Positions 41,501-53,500 of a stretch of DNA of 64,000 bases are shown here, piece after piece (the stretch's first letter is position 1; each line of letters opens with the position of its first letter). The position numbers were made by a program, and so were the translations under genes. The stretch covers positions 43,181,902 through 43,245,901 of the forward strand of contig OU452198.1 of the NCBI GenBank assembly GCA_911728435.2, read 5' to 3'. Source of the DNA: Apoderus coryli. Its lineage: Eukaryota > Arthropoda > Insecta > Coleoptera > Attelabidae. Under the pieces are notes generated by a model. The model ran no database searches. It saw only the letters and a program-made list of their open reading frames with translations, and was not told where the DNA came from.

Positions 41501-44500
41501 TATCATGACGCCTCAGCCCCCTAAGCGGAGCAATGTTTAAATTAATTTTTTGCTGCAACTGCTAAAATTAAAAATAATATTAACAGCAATGATAATATAT
41601 TATATATTTTATTTGTAACATTGTAAACCTACTTCGACTTAAAAAAAATCGCGTTAATTTTTATTTTAAATATAGGTACTTTTTTTTTATGAGTATCGAG
41701 TATCGATACTTTGAAGTATCGATGCTTGATCTTCGATACCAAGTAGCGTATCGATACCGAAATGCGATACTTTACTAATTCTGACCCGCTACTATGTTAT
41801 ACTATAAAATACTATACTACAATTATAAGTGCGGCGCATTGCTTTGTCAACAGAGAGATAAAACGTTCCGACACGAATTGAAGTCACTGTATATTAAACT
41901 GTGACCATACACTATTATGTATATAGCAGCGAGAGAAAACGAGGGCATGCATAGGCACAGCTACACTTAGGGTGTCATTTTACAGGGCAAAGATTGTGTA
42001 TTATACGAGATACCGTTGTAGTTTGAAATTCTCGTGAAAGAAGTATTCACTTCTATCACGTGTACTGTGCTGCACACGAATTTTTTTTTAATTTTCATTG
42101 AAGATCTTATACAAGGTGTTTCTAAAAAAGGTGGTCAAAATTTGTGAGCGAGTTGGGGACGCTGAGGACGATTTTTTTGAAATATTTTCGAAACGAGTAA
42201 AGATAATTTAATCAAATTCCTGAACAGCAGTTAATAAAAATAACAGGACATAGCAGCTCTAATTCAATTGAATTTTAACCAAGAACGCTATGATGAAATA
42301 ATCAACACCATGCGAGGAATTTCTTCATCAGTGGAAATTAATAATCCGTCAACTTCAGCAAACTCTTCTTCCAATTTAACATTTACCATTTGTACTTTTC
42401 ACAACTGTAGTTTTAAATAGATTTACAATCAAATTTTTGATATCTACAAAGTAAAAAATTAGCTTATTGAATACTCCTCGGGCCTTGATAAATACTCAAC
42501 ATTTTGTCATAGAGAATCCTTCAAGCGAGTTGCTCAAGGATAATAGCCCTCGGCCTGCGGCCTTGGGCTATTAACAAGCAACGCGCTTTCGGCATTCTCT
42601 ATGACAAAATTATCTCGGTATTATCAAGACCCTAGGGGTATTACTACTGAAAATTCGTGTTTTATGGCACATTCGAATGAATTTTTGACCTCAACAAATC
42701 TCGATTATTGCTGGCCTTTGCCGACGATATTGACGTAGTGGGTAATACGGTATTGACTGTGAAAGACCTCTTTTCGAGGGTAGAAACACAAGCTGAGCAA
42801 GTGGGACTCAGAATAAACGAGGACAAAACCAAGTATATGCACACCAGTAGAACAGGACGTAGAGATAGGGTGGGCCAAAATGTTACTGTGGGGGACTACA
42901 ATTTCGAGAGGGTCGCAACCTTTAAGTATTTGGGAGCCACAATTACACAAGATAACAACCTGACAGGAAATTAAAGTCCGAATTCAAAGTGGAAACAAAT
43001 GTCTCTATGCGCTAAAGTCAGTACTAGCATCGCAGAACATCTCGCGAAGAACAAAAATTACAGTTTATAAGACCATTATACGACCGACTGTTATGTATGC
43101 TAGCGAAACCTGGACCCTGACCAAAGACAACGAACGAAAATTGAGAATCTTCGAGAGGAAGGTTCTGCGCAAGATTTTTGGACCACTGCGAAGCCCAGAA
43201 ACACAACAGTACCGAATAAGAACCAACCAAGAAATAGCAGAATTATACAAAGATCCAGATATTGTGAAGGAGATAAAGACAAGAAGACTGCAATGGGCGG
43301 GTCACGTACAAAGACAGCCTGACACACGGATGATAAAATTGGCTTGGGAGGGAGTACCAGTGGGACGAACACCTTTGGGGCGCCCCCGAATGAGATGGCG
43401 GGACAACATCAAAACGGACCTAAGGACCATTGGGATAGAGTACGACCCAGCATTGATGGAAGATCGACAACAATGGAGGCGAATAGTACAGTCGGCCAAG
43501 ACCCACCCCGGGTTGTAGAGCCATGGAGTAAGTAAGTAAGTACAAATCTTGGCCAAAAATTAACATTCTTATGTGCCATTTACAAAACACTCATTTTGCA
43601 CACTGAATAAAAAAATAACTGGCTGCCATCGGGATTTTTTATTTATTGAATTAAAAACCTCCCCTCGTAAGTCTCCATTCTCTTTATACGTACCATATGT
43701 CGACTTTTTTATATTTGATAAAGATTATTACATTTTAACTAACCAAACGCATATTTGATTACACCCTGTAGATATATTTCTAACGATTTAACGACTTTCA
43801 AATATGGTATCCTCCTATAAAAGTACCTAACTTATCTACTTATTTCTTTTCCCGTTTTCACAAACGCATAATAACGAATCAGAGAAATATTTTAATAGTA
43901 AAAGTTACAACAGCAAAATCACACATAAAACATAAAAAAAAAACACACTGAATGTCAATGATCGACCATAAAACCAAATATGTCCATATTCGCCACAAAC
44001 AATGAACAATTATTATAACAAACTTATGTATCGGAATGGGCATTAAACAGTCATTTATCGTACTTCGGCGAATATTTATTTATACGTTTTGTCTGGTAAA
44101 TACTTCGATATCGATAGAGAAAGTATATTTTTTTCAGCGAGTTCAATTAACTGTGAACATTGGGTATTTGTTATTATTAAATGTGAAAAATATTATTTGA
44201 GAAATTATTAGAATGTATTATTTATATCTAAGGCAGTAGACACAATAATTGGATGTAGGTATTGAAAGAAATATGTTTGGATGCGCTAAAATCGTTTAAA
44301 TCAATCAATCAGGTTTTGAAATAAAAAAAATTACTGTCAGAGATTTCCAATGTAAGAAAAAAGTAATTCAGATCATCACACCTTTGTAGTTTCTCTAAGG
44401 TAAGTAAGTACTTACTAGAAATTATTATACAGCGTGTCCCAATTAGTATAATAAATAATACGCTGCGGTGGTCGTGGATCGTATAAATCAGAACCTGAAG

Positions 44501-47500
44501 AGAATACATCAAATATCGCGTGATCATTTGTTAAAATTAAACACGAATAAAACCGTTTGTATGCTCTTGTGGCGATAATGTAAGAAATCAACTTCAACAA
44601 AATGTCCTTGAATTGGATGGAGACATTTTGGTTTTCCAGGAAGGAGCAAAGAACTTGGGACTTGTTCTGGATCACAAGCTGCGATTCAAGGACCATATAA
44701 CATCAAAACTTAAAATCGGATATGTAAATGTAACCTTGAAGATTCGTAGGTGTGATGCTCTTGTCTTATGGCACTTAAACTACTGTGGCAGCATCTACGG
44801 TCCTTATCTTGATAGTGTGGACAGAGGGAGAGTTCAGAAGTTGCAGAACTCTTGCTTGCGGTTCATATTTGGCATTCGAAGAAGACATCGCATATCTCAC
44901 AAACTTAAGGAGGCAGGTTGGCTGAATATGTATAACAGACGCATTCACCATTCAACATGCTTCTTTTACAAAATAATAAAATATAAAACCCCTCCTTACC
45001 TGGTTAATAGAATTGTGTATAGAACTGATGTGCATAATCTAAACATCAGACGTAAAAGTCTAATAACAGTCCCTGTTCATAAAAAGGAAATATTTAAAAG
45101 ATCGTTCTCTTATAATGTCGCCACGCTAGTTAACCGGTTTGTGATTAAGGATTTCTCTCAGAGTTTGCATGTGTTCAGATCTACGATTAAAAAGATATTG
45201 CTTGACAGCGTTTAGGCATTTTGTTTGCACTGTTTTTAACCCAACACTTTATTTTTGTATACTTATGTGTTTTAATATTGTATTTATTGTGTAGTACTCA
45301 TTTTTTGTTGTTATTTTTTATTGTGTATTGTTTCTTGGGCTTCAACAGCACTCAACCTAGTTGAGAGGCTGAGATTTCACGCACTTTGGTTCTAATGGTT
45401 GTAATAGTTTTCAAAATGAATTGTTTGAGGTTTAAAAAAGTAGGGTTGCATAGACAATGTAAGCAGCTTCATTCCCCCCCTTGCTGTTTAAAATTTTTGA
45501 AGGGGTAGTTCCGGGCGGAAGAGGGATGAAGGAATAATTTTTAAAATATGATAAAAATTGATCCCCCTTAAGAATAAAATTGACGTATTTCAGCACTTTT
45601 TAAAAATGTAGATCGTTTTAAATATTATGGAGGATGAAAATTTTCGTTAGGACACGATGTATACAGCAAGGTATACTCGCAGGTTCAGAGCAGATTCAGC
45701 ACGGTGATCCAAATTGGACACTTTATTTTAAAAGATAGAAAGAAATGGACCTAGCTGTCCGGAGCTCAAATTTCCTGAGAAAACCACTGGCGCAAAAAAA
45801 ACCTGAGATACATCCTAATATACAATGTGTCCATGGATAGAGTTTGGAAGAGGAAAAACTTTTTTATTTGTAGATTTAGAAGAAAAAGTCATTCTTTATA
45901 AAAACGTCTGCTTGTGTCGAAACTACAATTTCAAATACCAAATTTATGATGAGTTTTTCACGTACTTCACCGTTCTCAAACTAAATCCAGCAGCTCTAGT
46001 GGGGGACATATATTTCTCAAAAGTGACCGATGTGGCTGGTAGCTGTTTTATGATATCATCAGCCGCAGTTGTACAGTAGTCATTTAAAATATGCGCAGTC
46101 AAGTTCTCAGCTGTCCAGAGATTTGGAGTTGATTCCTAATCCTTGACTAGTCTCCACACAGCAGCAGGCCTATTAATAGTGGATGCAATATACTCCTCAT
46201 AAGCCCTTCTTTTGGCCTTAGAAAGTTCAGGTCGATATTGTTTTTTATAGTGTCTTAAGGCGACTTTAGATACAGACTGAGAATCCGATTTATGAATCAA
46301 ATGCATGATGCATAGCAGATCTCTCATCCTGCGCAAATCATCGTTGAACCAATTTATGCGACCCAGCGCTGATCCAGCAGTGACTGTTTTAGATTTAAGA
46401 GGAAAACAACTTTCAGCTGTATTTGCAGTGACATTAGTAAACGTTAGAAATCTACTATCACTGCTTATATTTTGATCATCGATAAAGTCCCAATTAATAT
46501 TCTCGATTCGATTGTACATGTTAAAAAGTCCGTATTGAGTTATAGGTCTGTAACTAATTTTTGCAACAGGCTCCGTCGGGGAAGTGCGCCCTTCAAAGGT
46601 GAAAGAAATGCCATCGTGATCGGACAGATGATGTAAACCTCGAGTTGGAAAAGACACAGAGCCATGCAAGCCGTAAGCCCGAAAAAAATCACACAGGTCG
46701 GCCGCTCTTGGATCAGCCGTTTCAAAATGGACATTAAAGTCTCCCGTGACAATGACACTCTGGGATAAATTTATACTCTCCAGTATCTTAGCCATAATCT
46801 CAAAAAACCGACATAGATCTCCATTTGGCGATCTATAAATATTGACAATGTGGGTAGAAAAGGTTTTTAGGAAAATTCCCGCAGCCTCACAGTTCACCTC
46901 TTCCGAATTTCCGGAGATATTCAGAACTCTGTACTCAATATTGTTTTTTAGATATATTCCTACACCTCCATGATACTTTGTAGTTCTACAGAAACCCGCG
47001 ACAGCCCTGTAATCCCCACAACCTGTAATAGAAAATTCATTTACATTCAACCAGGGCTCATTTATACACAAGCAATCAAATAGGTGGTCTTTGAGAACCA
47101 TTTCAAAATCCAAAATTTTATTTCTTAAACACTGAACGTTCGCATGAAGCACTGAAAAAGTCACGACACCTGAGCTCCGTCTCAATGAGGTATAGTTCAC
47201 AGATCGTTTATTGGTGGGAACACTCTTCAAACCTTCGTTATTGGAGGATCCACATTGAGCTTCAATAGCACCCTCGGTTTCATAAAAAACGTAGATACTA
47301 TGACACCAGTAGGCCATATATCCCTCTGTCATGCGCTTTTAAGGTTATTCTGGTTTATAGTAACTTTCATAGAACAGTAAAGGTCAGGATGCTTCGATGC
47401 ATGCAGTTCGCACTTAACTTCCCGAAAGTGGTGTCTAAGAATCATCTCAAGATCAGTCGTAGTAGTGTTGGGATGCAAGCGTATAGTGAAACAAAATCGA

Positions 47501-50500
47501 AAAAGGAATCAAAAATTTACTGTGCGCAATAATTTTTCGTATCAAAATACTATTTCCCACTGTCCCATCTGTCTTAAATAAATATTAACTACATAGATTA
47601 ATGATTATTATTGGCAGGAACTTATTTGACGTCGATTCGCCTTTTAAAGTAACGTAATTTACACTTTTTTCCTCATTATTATTATTGTAATTTACTGTTT
47701 TAATTTCAATTCTTATTTACTTATCAAGCCGAGTAAGATAAAATGACGCATTCAACTTACTTTTTATAAAATGTAAATTGCAAGGCTGTACAACATATCC
47801 ATTTAAAAACATACCATAAACTATAATGTTACAACAGTTTAGTAGTCGAACTAAATACTTTGGCAATACTATACAGGATGCCCAAGATTAAAATATCGAT
47901 TTTTTCCAAAAATAATCTTTTTTTTTTAATATTTATTCAGCCATTATAAATACAAATATTGTACATTGGCAAGTCAATTGATTCAATACGCACAACCAAT
48001 TCGGTATGAACAAATGTAGAGAAAAATAAACACAAAATATAGATAAAAACGACACATACATCTAAAATCAATCAATAAAACAAAAAACAAATAAATAAAT
48101 AGATATGGATATATAGATAGATAGATAAATATATTGATTCACCATCTTATGTTACAAAACATGTATAGTACGTCAAAAAAGAACAAAAATTAATCAAAGT
48201 TACAGCAACAAATAAAGGCTTACAAACAAATTAAAATAGCAACAACATAAAACAAACTAAAATCTAGAAAAATCTTACAATATCGCTTCTGAAATACTTA
48301 GTCCTCAAAGGTATAAAAAGCTTGAGATATCAAAAATGATTTATTTTTTGGATATATTTCTTGGGTTTTTTGGTTCGTATTGACAACAATGGTGGGATAA
48401 AAAAATTTTATTTCATGTCAAAAAATTTTCCTCTCTTTACGAGGGTTGACAAAATAGTTTTTGTCTTCTTCAGGTTTTTTTTTGTGTTTTTTTCGTCAGT
48501 CTTCCAACATCTTTAGTGTTCTCTTTTTCTTTTTATTATTATTTCCATTTTTTGTATTGTAATTTTTGTTTCGGAAGTACGTTTAGAAGCAAAATGCTTA
48601 TTATAAAATTTAACACAATAATAGTCAGAACCTTTCCTAGTCCTCAATAGGCGGTGAAATTCAGGCAATATGTCATTTTGATTTCGCGTACCATAATTAT
48701 GCATATCAGAGTGAAGAGTGAAATGCGAGGCATTGGTTCGAATGTGGCCAAGACAGTTTAAGATGTACAAGGAATGCAAAGGAAGTAGTCCGCGTTCAAC
48801 AAAATAGGTACTTTTTACAGCAGTTACGCCAACCGAGCCCCAACATTGTACGTAAACATCTCCTCTGTAGCTTGAAGATTTTCATTGCATGGGAACTATG
48901 TCCCCAGTTCAAAATACCATACGACATACGGGAAACAAAATAACCGTGATATACCGTCAACAGACTGGCGATTGAAACACTCTGCGCAAGCCTTCTGATG
49001 AGATATACGACCCTGGACAGCGAGCACCCAAGCTCTCGAACATGACTCTCCCAGGTTAATTTAGGATCAAGATGAACCCCAAGGAACTTCACGCGAACAT
49101 CGCTCTGAAGATCGATAGGCGCAGAACGCAAAGTAAAGTTCATGCTCTGAGTTTTCGCCTGATTCAAGCTCAGTTAATTTGCCAGAAACCAATTGCCTAT
49201 GTCAGTCTCAACAGCATTAACCAACTCCCCTAAAGGGTCGTTTGGTCGATATCTAATCAGACTAGTTGTGTCGTCAGCAAAGAGAATTATATTTGAGTCT
49301 TCTTGAAATCTATATAAATCATTTACGTATATTAAAAACAGTAAAGGTCCCAAAACCGACCCCTGGGGCACACCCCGTCCAGACAAATGATCCAAACCTC
49401 ATCCGTCGAGTGACAGAATCTTTAGTCCATCTATGTGAGGCTTGCATTCAACCTGAGAGTAGACATTTCGAAAGTTTTGTTAAAATAAACTTGAAGTATA
49501 GGTCGAATTTTTCGAAAATAGAAACAAATGAAAAGGGTAGAACAACTATAGGTACTTGATGACATGGATATACATTTCAACTGCTAGTCAACGCCCCCCG
49601 TATGAAAACAAAATAATAAGTACTTACATAGTAGGTAGGTAATATTTTAAAATAGCAATTATGTAGTACAAATTATTATCTAAATAACATACCTGTTGTA
49701 TATTCATAGTAGTTAAAACAAATAAAAATTAATAAATAAATATTATGTAATGCTATTATAAAATTAACATAATAATATTATTTTTTTACACTCTCACAAC
49801 AATAATTCGATTATTTATAGCCAAATATCCCGCAAAATATAGGTAAGTATCTACATTTTTTTAAATACAAACATTTATTGATAATCCACACATTTTATTT
49901 TATCTTTATCACTAGAGTTATTTCACCGTAACTATTAATGCAAATTTAACAACAATTTGTTTAAAAGTTAACTCGATTATATCGTGCCATATTACAAAAA
50001 ATAAAAATCTAAGTCGTCCATGAAAACAACCAACAAACAACGCACACCCATAACAACTACAACTACATAGAAAACAAGTGAATGTTTCACTAAAATAATA
50101 TGTTAAGAATATTAGAATCGAGTTACCTGATGGATATCAAAGACTACTGCGATTAAACTGTAATTCCCTACTCTTTTTGTTGGTTATTTTTTTTTGTATG
50201 AAATTTTCCTCAATAGTTTTTCTTTCGTTATTGTTGTTATTATTATTATTTTAAGTTTGTATCAATAGAAAAACAATTCGCATATATTTATTTAATAAGT
50301 ATAGCGTTAAATGTTAAATAATATTAATATAGATAGGCATGCTTTAGGTATCACACTTTTATTTTAGCATGTGTAAACTATTTTCAATATTATGGATCAC
50401 CAGGAATAAATAGAATTAAGAATTTACAAATATTATATTACACAAAAAAAAAGTCATATTCCATTTTTGTTCATTTTTTTATTGCATATTATGATTAACT

Positions 50501-53500
50501 CAGCTTTTGCATACGTGAATGACGGGTTCAAATAATATAAAAGGGGATTATGTTTGATTGTAAAATTTCATTGTTGGGAAATAGGATATTTTTGTTGAGA
50601 ACCAAAGGGAGTAGTTTTTCATTTTCGTTTCGAAGTGTTGCAAAAAAAAATTGATGCCTAGTATCTTCATTAATTTTCAACGAATCGTAGATAGGTAATC
50701 ATTTCCTCCACAGAATCTTTTTCAGTGATTTTGTGAGTTTTTGTTAGACTATGTACATTGGTGCACACATCCCTCTCACACTACAACTACAATTTAAGGG
50801 CAGTCAAATTACACATTCATAAATTTATTCCAAATGACAAATTTGTTCTACAAAAAGCTATGTCAACATAAGTAATTAAAACAAAAGAAAAATATGCAAT
50901 TCCATTTTATAAACTAGAATAATATGATTATCGAAGTTTATCCAAACCACCATTTATTTCAATTTTGAGATCATTTTGACTGAGATGATTTGCAAAAGGA
51001 ATTATTAGTTTGTTTTACGTACTATGTACTGACCATAAAAGTTGAAATCGTGTCCTTGATATATACTTACGTATGTACTTATTAGTCTTTTATTCAATTA
51101 AATTTTTCATACTTAATAGGTATTAATAAATTTTTAGTTTTATGTTACTTTTGGATCTATTCTATGGATTTTTAATTTATTTTATATATTTTTTGTATAC
51201 ATATTTTATATTTGTTCCTCTACATATGGGTATTTAAGTTATCTATGTGCCTTATTGGTTGTTATTGTATGTATTTGGCGAGAACGTAGCATTGAACTTT
51301 TTTATATATTATACCCCACGCACTAGTCCTAGGACTTCAGTGGAACTATTATATAAATAAGCGATGATGTACATTGTGACAATAAATACCTAAACTATTA
51401 TTATTAAAATGCACGTCAATCTTTTTACAGAGGTGTGAGACGAGCATGATTACCCTTTGGAGGAATTTTTCCACAAGCCTGTATTATCTTAGCGCGTAAT
51501 TTTTCTAAATTTTGTGGCAGCGCTTTGTAAACTTTTTGTTCTGCCTGTCTTGTAGTATAAGTACCGCATCAAACATTAATTTTTTGTGAATATTCTATTT
51601 CTATTTATGACGAATTCCCTGTTCTCAGCTGTCAAGTACCTAAATGTAGCTTCAATATTAAGATTCCATTAAAAAAAAACCTAAATTTTGATATTCTCCC
51701 TGAATAGCAACACTCCAATCGTGTTTCGTCATCTCCCAGTTCCCAACTTTTATTTTGTTTTGCTAATACTTTGTCTCTGTTAAACCTCAGGTTTAACCTA
51801 GCCGTTCAACCGGGGGTTGTTGTAGCGTAAAATTTTGTTGTAATGTCTAAGGTTCTAAGGTTTTTGAAACAGACCCTGTCTCATTGAAAACTTTATTACG
51901 ACAGTAGCAATTCACAATAAATATCGATTTTAAATTTGCCTAAAAAATCACAGGCTTATTTAGAGGTGTGTCCAAAGATTTTTTCCAAAGAAAATCGTAA
52001 TTACCTACTTAAGTAAGTGTGAGTAACGATGAAAGGATGTTTTTGCAAAACCTACTTCTGCATTCAGTCAGTTAAGTGCCAAACTATGGCGATTTTTCTT
52101 CAATAATTTTAAATAACAGCTAAAAACACTAAAAAAATGTTTAAACCATTATATGTGATATACCATCTATTTTTCAGTTGAATATGGTTTTAAATTTAAC
52201 AATAAGAAATCCAGGGCCTTATTGAAAAAAAACAAGTTGATGATGGTTTTTCAAAAACGAAACGTCGTAATGAAAATTTGTAAATTCTATCTTCTTCTCC
52301 TCAAAAAGTAATAATGATAAAGTCTTTTTCATTTTTGTATATCTGTAAAAATAATGTCAGAAATAAATAAAAACTAAAATCGCTAAAAAGCGTTTTTTTC
52401 AAAAATTCTCGAAAACGGCTAAAATTAGTTAAATTTTGAAAACACCATTAAGAAGGTGTTTCAATGGTACAACTGTTCTCTAATTTAACCGACATTGTAA
52501 GTCGTACCGATTTCCAAATTCCACTGCTATCCCATTCTTATCTTGTATACCTTGGATTTTGTAAAAATTTGGCATGTTTTGCTCCAAAAAGAGACTTTAT
52601 CAACATCTACGACTTAAAAACATCCAGTCAATATCGAACAATAAATTAATACTTATTTGGTCACACTGTAGAGATACAGAGAGTAAGAATAGTGCATCTC
52701 AACAGCACCTTCCTGTAGTTAATAGTAAAATAATTAATATGCACGTAAGTACCTAACTTATAAAAAAAAAGACAAAAACGACCACATCCGTCAATGAATT
52801 ACATATTCTAATATCTGGTGTGCATAAACAATGGACGTGTTCAAAAATAAACAAAACGGTACTAAAAGGAAGTTGACAGAGAACAGATAACTAATACAAA
52901 GAGATAGTAGGTATATGTTGTTATCTACTGAGTTCTAAATATTTCTTAAAATATCGTACTATTGCTAGATTTTACTTATAAAATTGGTTTTTTGTAGACC
53001 ACCCATGGATTGTTGTTGATTATAAATCACCCTGTATATTTTACCATATTGTATTATTATTATAAAGAGGAAGGTATGCCGTTAATAAGGGAAAATAACA
53101 TCAGCCAAATGGAAAATAACATCAGCCCTATGTCCTCGATAGCGTCACGAATTCCATCTTTGACGTCTTGAATCGACGCTGGGCTGTTGGCGTAGACCTT
53201 CTCTTTCACGTGGTCCAAAAGGAAGAAGTCGCAAGGTATTAAATCGCAAGATCTCGGTGGCCAATTGTGATCACATCTTCGAGTTATTATTATGTTAGCA
53301 TCTACCTTTTGGATATGTCTAACAAACCATAGAATGATTTTTGACCTTCCTGGGGACCGCTTGGTTTTCCTCGTTCACTCTTCTTATTTAATGTTAGGTA
53401 CTCAGCGCGACGACCACGACAAGGTGGATCCCCTCTGTCAGGAAAACCCTAAAGGGTAACAAAAAACACACAAATGCAAATAACACTAGCACTTCAAAGC

